Source: Herbaspirillum aquaticum (GTDB lineage: Bacteria > Pseudomonadota > Gammaproteobacteria > Burkholderiales > Burkholderiaceae_D). From it: a DNA stretch of 64,000 nt. This document shows, one piece after another, positions 26,045 to 34,061 of this stretch (the stretch's first letter is position 1; every line of letters begins with the position of its first letter). The stretch spans positions 173,525 to 237,524 of the forward strand of contig NZ_NJGV01000010.1 in the NCBI RefSeq assembly GCF_002213425.1. Direction: 5' to 3'. The translations under genes and the position numbers were made by a program. The notes under the pieces were generated by a model, which did no database searches, was not told the origin of the DNA, and saw only the letters and a list, made by a program, of their open reading frames with translations.

Positions 26045-27094
26045 ATGCCCGTCCTGACTCCGCAATACGATGCCGCCGTGGTGATCGGCCGCTTCCAGCC
26101 CGTGCACAACGGCCACCTGCACCTGCTGCATCACGCGCTGGAGCGCGCGGCCACGGTGATCGTGGTGCTGGGGTCGGCCTTCCACGCCCGCAACACCAAG
26201 AACCCCTTCACCCGGGAAGAGCGCGCTGCCATGATCGCCGGCGCCATGCCGCCCGGCCAGCGCGAACGCCTGCGCTTCGTGGCCACCCGCGATTACTACG
26301 ACGATCGCCGCTGGTCCGCCGAAGTGCGCCGCCTGGTCGCGGCTCAGACCGATCCCCAGGCAAGGGTGCTGCTGGTCGGCCACTTCAAGGATGCCTCCAG
26401 CTACTACCTGCGCCACTTCCCGCAATGGCAGCTGGAAACCCTGCCGCGCGCCGGCGACATCGATGCCACCGACATCCGCAACGTCTGGTTCGAGGCCGAG
26501 GACCTGGAAGTGAGCCTGGATGTCCTGGACACGATGGTGCCGCCCAGCGTACGCCACTACCTGCGCGCCTGGTCATTGCTGCCGCATTACGCCGCGCTGG
26601 TGGAAGAACATCGCCAGTTACGCAAGTATCAAGCGGCCTGGGCGGCGGCACCTTATCCGCCCGTCTTCACGACCGTCGATGCCGTCATCCGTGCCGCCGA
26701 CCACGTGCTGCTGGTACAGCGCAAGGGCTTTCCGGGACGCGGCCTGTGGGCCATCCCCGGCGGCTTCCTGGACCAGCGCGAGCGCCTGATGCAGGCCGCC
26801 CTGCGCGAACTGGCCGAGGAAACCAACCTGGCCGTGTTGGACGTGACGCTGGAAGAGGCCCTGGTGGACGTCAAGATCTTCGATCACCCCGACCGCAGCG
26901 CACGCGGCCGCACCATCACCCACGCCTACTACTTCGACCTGCGGCTGGAACACCTGCCCGAGGTTGAGGCCGCCGATGATGCAGCCCAGGCGGTGTGGAC
27001 ACCCATCGCGAACCTGGCGGCGATGGAAGCGAGCTTCTTCGACGATCACTTCCATATCCTCGATACCTTCCTCAACCTCACCGGCAGCCAGTGA
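26045..27094 (+). CDS. nadM: Bifunctional nicotinamide-nucleotide adenylyltransferase / Nudix hydrolase
   Basis: A 349-residue fusion. The N-terminal NMN adenylyltransferase domain has GRFQPVHNGH (residues 15-24) and a late DATDIRN segment matching the SSTxxR site. The C-terminal Nudix (ADP-ribose pyrophosphatase-type) domain has GGFLDQRERLMQAALRELAEETNL; Asn replaces the last Gly of the Nudix box. Such fusions are known from Francisella and Synechocystis and belong to NrtR regulons. AAAGGAAAG precedes the start, 63 bases after nadE. It would adenylate the mononucleotide and clear ADP-ribose, the NrtR effector. Confidence 0.93.
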   Translation: MPVLTPQYDAAVVIGRFQPVHNGHLHLLHHALERAATVIVVLGSAFHARNTKNPFTREERAAMIAGAMPPGQRERLRFVATRDYYDDRRWSAEVRRLVAAQTDPQARVLLVGHFKDASSYYLRHFPQWQLETLPRAGDIDATDIRNVWFEAEDLEVSLDVLDTMVPPSVRHYLRAWSLLPHYAALVEEHRQLRKYQAAWAAAPYPPVFTTVDAVIRAADHVLLVQRKGFPGRGLWAIPGGFLDQRERLMQAALRELAEETNLAVLDVTLEEALVDVKIFDHPDRSARGRTITHAYYFDLRLEHLPEVEAADDAAQAVWTPIANLAAMEASFFDDHFHILDTFLNLTGSQ

Positions 27095-27098
27095 GACC

Positions 27099-28286
27099 AT
27101 GGCCATCCCCGATACCGTCGACAGCACCGAGGCCATCGCGCCGCATGGGCCAGCGCTGCCGGACCTGATGCCCGCCGCCCTGCAGCAGCTGCTGGAAAGC
27201 CGCCTGCCGCGGGTGATCCGGCGCGAACCCGGCCAGGACGATGCGACGCGCTGGCGCCGCTGGGAGATCGGCGGGCGCACCGTGCAGATCGCCCAGCCGG
27301 TGACCTTCACGCCCTATGCCTCGGCGCGGCCTTGCTCGGCACGCTGCCGCTTCTGTTCGGAAACGCTGGACGATGGCGGCCCCCACGCCGCCGCACTGCG
27401 CCCCGGTCCGCAGTACGGCGCGCAGCTTCGGCAGGCGCTTGCCGCGCTGCGCGGGCTGCCGCTGTCGTGGTCGCTCTCAGGACTGGAGACCACCGATGAC
27501 GCCGGCTGGATGCTGTCCATGCTCGATGCCCTGCAGGAGCACGCGCGCCATTCGCCGGTGCAGGGCAGCGTGCTCTACACCAATGGCGCCGGCCTGGCCT
27601 CGCCGCAGGGCGCGGAGTTGATCACGCGCCTGCAGGCTTTTGATCTGGGCTGGGTGGAACTGTCGCGCCATCATCATGAGGCCGGCGCCAACCAGGCCAT
27701 CATGCGCTTTCGCAGCGGACAGACGGTTGCCACGCAGATCGGCATCGACGCCACGCTCACGCAACTGGTGCCGCAGTTGCCGGTGAAGCTGGTGTGCATC
27801 GTGCAGCAGGGCGGCATCGATGGCGTCCCGGCGCTGAAAGCTTATCTGCGCTGGGCCCGGCAGCACGGTGTGAAGGCGGTGATCCTGCGCGAGTTCTCAC
27901 AACTCGGACCGCAGTACCGCAACAACGTCACGGCCCGCTACATCGGCGGCGCGCGCATCGATGTCGCGGCCTTGCTGGCAGCCTGCCTGGCCGATCCGGA
28001 ATGGAGCGCGGAAGCGCAACTGGCACACGCCACCTCCGGCTACTATTTCTGGAATGTGGTGCTGCACTGGCGCGGCATGCAACTCACCTTCGAAGCCTCG
28101 GATTACGTGCGCATGCATGCGCGCCATGCCAGCGGACGCATCTACAAGCTGGTGTTCCATGCCAATGGCCGCCTGTGCGGCGGCTGGAATCCCGAACAGC
28201 ACGTGCTGCTGGAAACCGCCGGTGCCGCGCCCATGCGCAGCCGCACGGTGCAGCCGCTGCGCCCGCTGCTGCGGAGTCCGTCATGA
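27099..28286 (+). CDS. Radical SAM protein in the NAD salvage operon
   Basis: A 395-residue protein whose start lies four bases after nadM. The radical SAM motif CX3CX2C is intact at C79, C83 and C86 (PCSARCRFC), followed by a barrel-like alternation including SWSLSGLETTDD and QIGIDATLTQLVPQLPVKLVCI. The C-terminal region (RMHARHASGRIYKLVFHANGRLCGGWNP) resembles the end of uncharacterised radical SAM proteins. No second Cys cluster typical of SPASM domains is obvious. Its stop overlaps the next gene as ATGA. Nothing in the known NAD pathway needs such an enzyme. I do not recognise the reaction; modification of a nucleotide, nucleic acid or peptide is possible. Confidence 0.85.
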   Translation: MAIPDTVDSTEAIAPHGPALPDLMPAALQQLLESRLPRVIRREPGQDDATRWRRWEIGGRTVQIAQPVTFTPYASARPCSARCRFCSETLDDGGPHAAALRPGPQYGAQLRQALAALRGLPLSWSLSGLETTDDAGWMLSMLDALQEHARHSPVQGSVLYTNGAGLASPQGAELITRLQAFDLGWVELSRHHHEAGANQAIMRFRSGQTVATQIGIDATLTQLVPQLPVKLVCIVQQGGIDGVPALKAYLRWARQHGVKAVILREFSQLGPQYRNNVTARYIGGARIDVAALLAACLADPEWSAEAQLAHATSGYYFWNVVLHWRGMQLTFEASDYVRMHARHASGRIYKLVFHANGRLCGGWNPEQHVLLETAGAAPMRSRTVQPLRPLLRSPS

Positions 28287-29437
28287 ACGACAACAGCTGG
28301 CTGCACCTCAGCAAGCAAGACCCGGCCTGGACCCTGCCGCAGGCGCTGGCCGATACCGACCGCTTCGGCGCGCGCGATTGCGGCTGGGTGGAGCAGATGC
28401 AGCCGTTCATTGCGCACCTGTGCCCGCCGGGTGGCACGGTGCTCGATCCCTTCTGCGGATTCGGCAGCACGCTAGTCGCCGCGCACAGCGTGGGCCGCGC
28501 GGGCATCGGCATCGAGATAGATGGCCAGCGCGTGGCATTGACGCGCCAGCGGCTGCAGCGTCTCGGGGCCGATGGTCCGCCACAGCAAGTGTTGCAAGGC
28601 GATGCCACGGCGCTCGCGCATTCCCTGCCGCCGGTGGACCTGGTGTTGAGCAACGTGCCTTACTTCGGCTGCCGGTGGCCGGACACAGCCGACGCCGCCC
28701 AAGATGGCCAGCTCTACGCCAGCCAGACCTACGCCGCATTCCTCGGCATGCTGGAGCGTCTGCTGCGCGCGTTGCGCGATTGCCTGCGACCCGGCGGCTG
28801 GCTGGTGCTGTGCGCCGAGAACCTGCGTGTGGGCGAGCAGTTCGTGCCGCTGGCCTGGGACCTGGCGCGGCTGATGGCGGACCGCTTCCGATTCATCGAA
28901 GAGCGCATCCTGATCTATGACCGCGCCAGCCTGCCCGAGAGCCCGGGCCAACTGCACAGCAACCGTTCGCATGAATATGCGCTGATCGCGCGCCATCTTC
29001 CGCACGCCATCGATACGGACCAGACCCTCGCCGTGCTGCAAGCGCTGCAGGCGGCGTATCCGGGGTTTGTCCTTTACGGCAGCTTTGCGCGGTGGCTGCA
29101 GGATCTGCCGTTGTCGCAGGCGCCTGCCGATGCGGATCTGTTGTTGCCCGACAACCCGTCACTGCTCGCTGCCCTGTGCCACTGGCTGGAACAGCAGGGC
29201 TTCGCGCTCACCTGCTGGGGCGCTCCGTTCTCGGCTGCCATGACCGGCCCTGCGGCGGCCGTGCTCCCGCAGCGCCACTACCTGCGCGCCGTGCGGCTTG
29301 ACCGTACGGGCCGGCAGGTGCGACTGGACCTGTGCCTGCGCGATGCCCGGTACGACGGGGCAGACATTCTCGGACAAGCCGTTTTCCGTCACGGCTTGCC
29401 GCTGATGCCGCCGGCGCTGTTGCAGGCCACCGTCTGA
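28283..29437 (+). CDS. Methyltransferase fused to a nucleotidyltransferase-like domain
   Basis: A 384-residue protein translationally coupled to the radical SAM gene. The first 240 residues are a Rossmann-type nucleic-acid methyltransferase: motif I DPFCGFGS (residues 55-62) followed by GIGIEID, then motif IV as SNVPY (123-127) where DNA amino-methylases have DPPY or NPPY. The last 130 residues resemble a minimal nucleotidyltransferase: YGSFARW (G266, S267), D283-A-D285 and a third Asp, D349, in RLDL, so all three catalytic carboxylates are there. The combination with a radical SAM enzyme inside an NAD operon is unfamiliar to me. The target could be DNA, RNA or a nucleotide. Confidence 0.8.
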   Translation: MNDNSWLHLSKQDPAWTLPQALADTDRFGARDCGWVEQMQPFIAHLCPPGGTVLDPFCGFGSTLVAAHSVGRAGIGIEIDGQRVALTRQRLQRLGADGPPQQVLQGDATALAHSLPPVDLVLSNVPYFGCRWPDTADAAQDGQLYASQTYAAFLGMLERLLRALRDCLRPGGWLVLCAENLRVGEQFVPLAWDLARLMADRFRFIEERILIYDRASLPESPGQLHSNRSHEYALIARHLPHAIDTDQTLAVLQALQAAYPGFVLYGSFARWLQDLPLSQAPADADLLLPDNPSLLAALCHWLEQQGFALTCWGAPFSAAMTGPAAAVLPQRHYLRAVRLDRTGRQVRLDLCLRDARYDGADILGQAVFRHGLPLMPPALLQATV

Positions 29438-29490
29438 GCTGCCACTGCGTCTCATCGTTTATTCATCGACTGTTCACCCGCTTTTCCTGC

Positions 29491-29531
29491 GCCCCATGCC
29501 AAAATGGCATGGGGCGCTCCCGATGCCATTT
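29491..29531. promoter_or_regulatory. Overlapping alternative hairpins / operator before the LysR gene
   Basis: GCCCCATGCCA (29491-29501) pairs with TGGCATGGGGC (29505-29515). The same middle arm also pairs as AAATGGCAT (29502-29510) with ATGCCATTT (29523-29531). A -10-like TATAGT follows at 29535-29540 with no matching -35, which the repeats would cover. This looks like an operator of the LysR gene, or a pair of mutually exclusive RNA stems after the methyltransferase gene. Confidence 0.55.
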
Positions 29532-29637
29532 CGGTATAGTGGCTGGCGTTCCAAGGGAAGGTCGCTGCCAGGCACAACGTGGCCGGCGCCAAAGACAAGC
29601 CGCCGGACCAGCGCGGCACGCCAACGGGGTAGGGAAG

Positions 29638-30576
29638 ATGGAAATCAAATGGGTGGAGGACTTCCTCTCGGTCGTCGATACGCTGAACTTCAGCCGCTCG
29701 GCCAAACTGCGCAATGTGACGCAACCGGCCTTCGGCCGCCGCATCCGCTCGCTGGAAACCTGGCTGGGTGCCGAACTGTTCGATCGTTCGTCCTATCCCT
29801 GCACGCTCACGCCGGCCGGTGAATCCTTCGTCCCCATCGCCAAGGAGATGCTCAACCAGTCCATGCAGGCCCGGCTGGTGCTGCGCGGCCAGCTGGCCGG
29901 GGCGCAATCCTCGGTACGCTTTGCGATGCCGCACACGCTCTTGCTGACGGTGTTCCCCAAGCTGCTGTCGGAAATCGAAAAGACCATCGGCGCCATCGCC
30001 ACCACCGTCATGGCCGGCAACGTGCACGATGCCGTCATGGCCCTGGTGGAACGCAACTGCGACCTGCTGCTGTGCTATGACCATCGCCAGCAGGGCATCG
30101 CCCTCGATACCGAACGCTATGCCGTGCTCTCGCTGGGCAAGGAGCCGCTGCGTCCCTACGTCAAGACGCTGCCTGGCGGCCAGCCCAAGTACGTGTTGCC
30201 GGGCACGCCCAACGATCCGCAACCTTTCCTCAGTTATTCCCCGTATTCCTCGCTCTCGCGCATCGTCGAGAAGGCCCTGCATTCCAGCCCGCGCCGCGTG
30301 CACCTGTTCCGCCGCTTCGAGACCGACCTGGCCGAAGGCTTGAAGAGCATGGCCGTCGAAGGCCACGGTATCGCCTGGCTGCCGGCCAGCGCGGTCTCGC
30401 GCGAGATCGCCGAGGGCAAGCTGACCCTGGCCATCGCCCCGAACGACAGTGAAGCGCTGGAGCAAGGGTTGTGGTGCGACGAGATGGATATCCGCGTCTA
30501 TCGCCGCCTCGATGGCGCCAATCCGGACATAGACCGGATTTGGAACTATCTCAAGGCCGAGCACGGCACGCCGTAA
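29638..30576 (+). CDS. LysR-family transcriptional regulator
   Basis: A 312-residue LTTR. The N-terminal winged helix (WVEDFLSVVDTLNFSRSAKLRNVTQPAFGRRIRSLETWLGAELF) is followed by a periplasmic-binding-protein-like effector domain to the end. Part of the sequence (MPHTLLLTVFPKLLSEIEKTIG) differs from the commonest LTTR pattern, and no close named homologue is recognised. GGGGTAGGGAAG precedes the ATG. It lies 33 bases before an ornithine cyclodeaminase-like gene on the same strand, so the two are probably cotranscribed and the regulator may respond to an amino acid. Confidence 0.87.
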   Translation: MEIKWVEDFLSVVDTLNFSRSAKLRNVTQPAFGRRIRSLETWLGAELFDRSSYPCTLTPAGESFVPIAKEMLNQSMQARLVLRGQLAGAQSSVRFAMPHTLLLTVFPKLLSEIEKTIGAIATTVMAGNVHDAVMALVERNCDLLLCYDHRQQGIALDTERYAVLSLGKEPLRPYVKTLPGGQPKYVLPGTPNDPQPFLSYSPYSSLSRIVEKALHSSPRRVHLFRRFETDLAEGLKSMAVEGHGIAWLPASAVSREIAEGKLTLAIAPNDSEALEQGLWCDEMDIRVYRRLDGANPDIDRIWNYLKAEHGTP

Positions 30577-30609
30577 TTTCTCCTGCATTTTTTGAAGCCA
30601 AGGTCCCGC

Positions 30610-31530
30610 ATGAAATTTCTCACCAACCAGCAGGTCAGCGAACTGCTGACCACCGAAGACGCCATCGCCTCCATGCGCGAGGCATTTGCCCACGCCGCCG
30701 AGGGTGCACACCAGGGGCGCGTGCGCACCAGTGCTGCCAATGGCGTGATGCTGTCGATGATGGGGGCAGTCATTCCCTCGGCCGGTATTGCCGGGGCCAA
30801 GGTCTACACCACCATCAAGGGCCAGTTCAAGTTCGTCATCCAGCTGTTCTCCAGCGAGACGGGCGCTCCGCTGTGCACCCTCGAAGGCGATGCCATGACC
30901 GGCCTGCGCACCGCCGCTGCCACGGCCGTGGCCTGCGACGCGCTGGCCCGCAAGGACGCCGCCACCCTGGCCGTGGTCGGCACCGGCGTGCAGGCGCGTT
31001 CGCACATTCCGGCGCTGCTGCAGGTGCGGCCGTTCAAGGAAGTATTGATCGCCGGCTTGTCGGGCCGCGAAGCCCTGGCCGAGGAGGTCACGCGCACCCT
31101 GGGCGTTCCGGCGCGCGTGGTGAGTATCGATGAAGCCGCTGCCGCAGCGGACGTGCTGGTGACCGTCACCCGGTCAGCCACGCCGCTGTTCGATGGCAAG
31201 CTGCTGCGTCCGGGGGCGTTCGTCGCCGCCGTCGGTGCCTCCAAGGCCAACGTGCGCGAGCTGGACGATACCGCCATCGGCCGTGCCGCCGCGCTGTTCG
31301 TGGAATGGAAGCCGCAGGCGCAGCAGGAGGCCGGCGACCTGGTGCAGTGCGCACCGGGCGTGTTCGAGTGGGACAAGGTGATGGAACTGGCGCAGGCTGT
31401 CGATGGCAGCATGCCTTATCAGCGCCAGGACGAGGACATCGTCATCTACAAGGCCATCGGCATCGGGCTGGAAGATGTGGCGCTGGCCGGGCTGGCGTAT
31501 CGCAAGGCGTGCGTGCAGTACGGCTGGTAA
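30610..31530 (+). CDS. Ornithine cyclodeaminase / mu-crystallin family enzyme
   Basis: A 306-residue NAD(P)-dependent enzyme. The family features GAKVYTTIKGQFKFVIQLF, GDAMTGLRTAAATAVACDAL and the Rossmann motif VVGTGVQARSHIPAL (about residues 124-138) are present. The family includes ornithine cyclodeaminase, alanine dehydrogenase, ketimine reductases and lysine cyclodeaminase, so the substrate remains open. It follows a LysR gene after 33 bases and is closed by a strong bidirectional terminator. Confidence 0.85.
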   Translation: MKFLTNQQVSELLTTEDAIASMREAFAHAAEGAHQGRVRTSAANGVMLSMMGAVIPSAGIAGAKVYTTIKGQFKFVIQLFSSETGAPLCTLEGDAMTGLRTAAATAVACDALARKDAATLAVVGTGVQARSHIPALLQVRPFKEVLIAGLSGREALAEEVTRTLGVPARVVSIDEAAAAADVLVTVTRSATPLFDGKLLRPGAFVAAVGASKANVRELDDTAIGRAAALFVEWKPQAQQEAGDLVQCAPGVFEWDKVMELAQAVDGSMPYQRQDEDIVIYKAIGIGLEDVALAGLAYRKACVQYGW

Positions 31531-31551
31531 GCCGAACCTGGATGGCATGAA

Positions 31552-31586
31552 AAAATGCGCTGCGGATTTCCCCGCAGCGCATTTTT
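31552..31586. terminator. Bidirectional rho-independent terminator
   Basis: AAAATGCGCTGCGG (31552-31565) and CCGCAGCGCATTTT (31572-31585) form a perfect 14-bp stem whose outer A/T pairs supply a T-run on either strand. It sits between the convergent cyclodeaminase and EamA genes. Confidence 0.9.
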
Positions 31587-31604
31587 GTTTGGGTCAGCCT
31601 CGAA

Positions 31605-32504
31605 TCAGGCCGCCACTTTCTTGTCCTTGGCGGCCGCTGCCGGTTTGGCCCGCAAGGCGGTGGCGGTGGCGATGAGCACGACGGCGATGCCGGTGACGGT
31701 GCCTACGGTCACTGGTTCATCCAGCAGCAGCCAGCCCCACAGCGACGCCGTCATCGGCACCAGGAAGGTCACGGTGATGGCCTTGGTCGCCCCTTCAGCG
31801 GCAATCAGTTGGAAGAACAGTGCGTAAGCGATACCGGTACAGACCACGCCCAGCACCAGTACAGATAACAGCGCAGGCAGGGTGCCGGCCTGCAGCGCAT
31901 GCGGCATCGACGGCGCAGCCAGCGGCAGCAGGCACAGGGCCGCGGCGAACTGGCTGCCGGTGGCCATGGCGATGGGCGGGATGCCGCCGGCGCGCATGCG
32001 CGTGAAGGTGGCCACAAAACCATAGCTGACCGCCGCACCCATGGCCGCCAGCACCCCGGCGATCACCAGCGCATCGACTGGTGCCGGGCCGATGCCGACC
32101 AGCACCGCCACGCCGACCAGGCCCAGCACGAAGGCTCCGGTACGCACCAGGCTCAGTCGTTCACCCAGGAGCAGGAAACCGAACATGGCCGTGAAGATCG
32201 GCGCCAGCGAGTTCATGGTGGCCATGTAGGCCGAGGGAATGTGCAGCGCCGACCAGGCAAAGAGCGCGAAGGGCAGGGCGGTATTGAAGATGCCGATCAC
32301 CAGGTAGGGCAGCCAGTTGCGTCGCCACTGCAGCGGTACCCCGCGCACGCGGGCAAAGGCCAGCAGCGACAGCGTGGCCAGCGAGGCACGGCCGAAGGTG
32401 GTCAGCATGGGACCGAAGACCGGTGCGGCAATGCGCATGAGCATGAAGCTGGTGCCCCAGATGGCAGCGAGCAGCAACAGCTTGGCAATGTTGGAGGAAG
32501 ACAT
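31605..32504 (-). CDS. EamA-family (DMT) transporter
   Basis: A 299-residue inner-membrane protein with ten predicted helices in two EamA repeats. The first repeat opens with LLLLAAIWGTSFMLMRIA, and ALPFALFAWSALHIPSAYMATMNSLAPIFTAM is its most conserved part. The second repeat ends with LVPMTASLWGWLLLDEPVTVGTVTGIAVVL. A Lys-rich tail follows. The drug/metabolite superfamily exports amino acids, bases or other small molecules, mostly with unknown specificity. Upstream frames reaching 33377 read through the GST gene and are not real. Confidence 0.88.
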   Translation of the reverse strand: MSSSNIAKLLLLAAIWGTSFMLMRIAAPVFGPMLTTFGRASLATLSLLAFARVRGVPLQWRRNWLPYLVIGIFNTALPFALFAWSALHIPSAYMATMNSLAPIFTAMFGFLLLGERLSLVRTGAFVLGLVGVAVLVGIGPAPVDALVIAGVLAAMGAAVSYGFVATFTRMRAGGIPPIAMATGSQFAAALCLLPLAAPSMPHALQAGTLPALLSVLVLGVVCTGIAYALFFQLIAAEGATKAITVTFLVPMTASLWGWLLLDEPVTVGTVTGIAVVLIATATALRAKPAAAAKDKKVAA

Positions 32505-32708
32505 GGGCGAGGGCGGCAGGAATGGCCAGTGGGAGGTCGATTGTACGGCCACTTCCACGAGCCGTCCCGGTACAGTTGGCAGCTTTGTACCGGGCCACTT
32601 GACTGCAGCGCAACAGTCACCGGGGAGAATGAGGAAGAACTGTGCATGGCACCGTACCGGGCCACCTGCTAGGCTTGCCACCCTGACACTTACTGTACAG
32701 GAGCCCGC

Positions 32709-33332
32709 ATGCTGACGATCTACGGCCGTGACAATTCCATCAACGTACGCAAGGTCCTGTGGGCCTGCACCGAGCTGGGCATTGCCTTCGAGCGGCAGGA
32801 CTGGGGCATCGGTTTCAAACCGACCAGCGAGCCTTCCTTCGTTGCCATGAATCCCAATGCGATGGTGCCGGTGATCGATGATGAGGGCTTCGTCCTGTGG
32901 GAGTCCAACAGCATCCTGCGCTATCTCGCCGCGCAGTACGGCGGCACCGCGCTGTATCCGCAGGAACCCCGCCTGCGCGCGCGCATCGACCAGTGGATGG
33001 ACTGGCAGGCCAGCGACCTCAACCGCAGCTGGAGCTATGCCTTCATGGCGCTGGTGCGCAAGTCGCCCGAGCATGGCGATGCGCAGCAACTGGCGGCTTC
33101 CATCGCCGGCTGGACACGCTTCATGCAGGTGCTGGAGCAGCAGTTGCAGCACAGTGGCGGTTTCGTGGCGGGGCCTGCATTCACGCTGGCCGATATTCCG
33201 GTCGGGCTGTCGGTCAATCGCTGGTTCGGCACGCCCTTGGAGCATGCGCCCTTGCCGGCCGTGGCAGCGTATTGCGAGCGCCTCAGCGAGCGGCCCGGCT
33301 TCCGTGCCTACGGCCGCAACGGCATGGCCTGA
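32709..33332 (+). CDS. Glutathione S-transferase
   Basis: A 207-residue cytosolic GST. The N-terminal thioredoxin-like domain ([24 protein letters not shown]) has the Ser-type glutathione contact, cis-Pro in MVPVIDD and the [11 protein letters not shown] motif. The C-terminal all-helical domain follows with [19 protein letters not shown] precedes the ATG. It stands divergent to the EamA gene with about 200 bases between. The family conjugates glutathione to electrophiles or reduces peroxides; no specific substrate is implied. Confidence 0.9.
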   Translation: MLTIYGRDNSINVRKVLWACTELGIAFERQDWGIGFKPTSEPSFVAMNPNAMVPVIDDEGFVLWESNSILRYLAAQYGGTALYPQEPRLRARIDQWMDWQASDLNRSWSYAFMALVRKSPEHGDAQQLAASIAGWTRFMQVLEQQLQHSGGFVAGPAFTLADIPVGLSVNRWFGTPLEHAPLPAVAAYCERLSERPGFRAYGRNGMA

Positions 33333-33397
33333 TGGCGGCGGGCGCGGTACACTGCGGCCTTGCGCATGCGCGCCCATTTCCGTCCTGCAGGTTCACC

Positions 33398-33493
33398 ATG
33401 GCCACCCGAAAGAAAAAACTGCTCTTCCTTGCCGCCTTCCTTGGCTGTCTGCTGCTGGCCAGCGTTCCCTTGTGGGCTTTGCTGTTTTACTGA
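33398..33493 (+). CDS. Putative 31-residue membrane peptide
   Basis: A very short frame: MATRKKK followed by one hydrophobic helix (LLFLAAFLGCLLLASVPLWALLF) and Tyr. The basic N-terminus and single helix fit a small inner-membrane protein. A TACACT at 33349-33354 could be its -10. The ribosome site is weak (CAGG). The gene is followed by a T-rich run. It is listed because the hydrophobic pattern is too regular for chance, but it is unproven. Confidence 0.4.
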   Translation: MATRKKKLLFLAAFLGCLLLASVPLWALLFY

Positions 33494-33615
33494 TTTTTTT
33501 TGGTCACTTGCGCCTGGCTCGAAATCGTATCAGGCGTTACAAAAAAGGTGTTGATGGTTCGCTCTTCCTGGAAATCCGGTACGCCTTGCCCCGACAGGTA
33601 GCACGCAGCTCACGC

Positions 33616-33650
33616 AAAAAAAATCCCCCGGGTCCAATGACCAGGGGGCC
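33616..33650 (-). terminator. Rho-independent terminator of the small minus-strand gene
   Basis: CCCCC-G-GGTC (33625-33634) pairs with GACC-A-GGGGG (33639-33648), one mismatch. On the minus strand it is followed by eight T residues (A-run 33616-33623). Confidence 0.75.
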
Positions 33651-33719
33651 AACATCATTTCATCGCGATTCAGGCAGACACACACCAGGCGGCACCGGAG
33701 ACGGTGCCGTCCCGCTCGC

Positions 33720-33872
33720 TCAATACGGCAGCCGATGGGGCGGCAGGCTGGCACGGCCGGCCAGCGGATGATGCCGCCAGCGCGCTTCGGCCAACAGGTA
33801 GATGCCCGTTGCCGACAACGCAACGGTCACCAGCGTAGAGAGAACGGCAGTCAGCAGGAAGGTGGTGAACAT
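33720..33872 (-). CDS. Putative 50-residue membrane protein
   Basis: A short frame reading MFTTFLLTAVLSTLVTVALS, continuing ATGIYLLAEARW and a basic, proline-rich tail (RHHPLAGRASLPPHRLPY). One membrane helix is evident. TTGAGGAGATCATC gives a strong ribosome site, and a good terminator lies 70 bases past the stop, so this looks like an independent small gene. The terminator and ribosome site are the main evidence. No family is recognised. Confidence 0.6.
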   Translation of the reverse strand: MFTTFLLTAVLSTLVTVALSATGIYLLAEARWRHHPLAGRASLPPHRLPY

Positions 33873-34010
33873 GATGATCTCCTCAAGACGACTTCATCTT
33901 AGGAGAAAGCACCGCCCGTGGCTCTAGTGATTTTCCCTAGAAAACAAACAAGCCGATCAGGGAATCCCCGAGCGGCTTGCAGGCCGGCAATGCTGTCATC
34001 CTGCCAAGCA

Positions 34011-34040
34011 GCAAGTCGCAGCAAGTCGCAGCAAGTCGCA
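34011..34040. repeat. Three tandem copies of a 10-bp unit
   Basis: GCAAGTCGCA is repeated exactly three times just beyond the 3' end of the old yellow enzyme gene. It may be a small slippage expansion. Confidence 0.8.
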
Positions 34041-34061
34041 GCACGCCGCCGCATCAGCCCA

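Noticed and set aside
24116..26557. 813-codon minus-strand frame
   Set aside because: Antisense to nadE and nadM; no ribosome site and low-complexity product.
34011..34040. Tandem repeats as a CRISPR-like array
   Set aside because: Units are only 10 bp and contiguous with no spacers.
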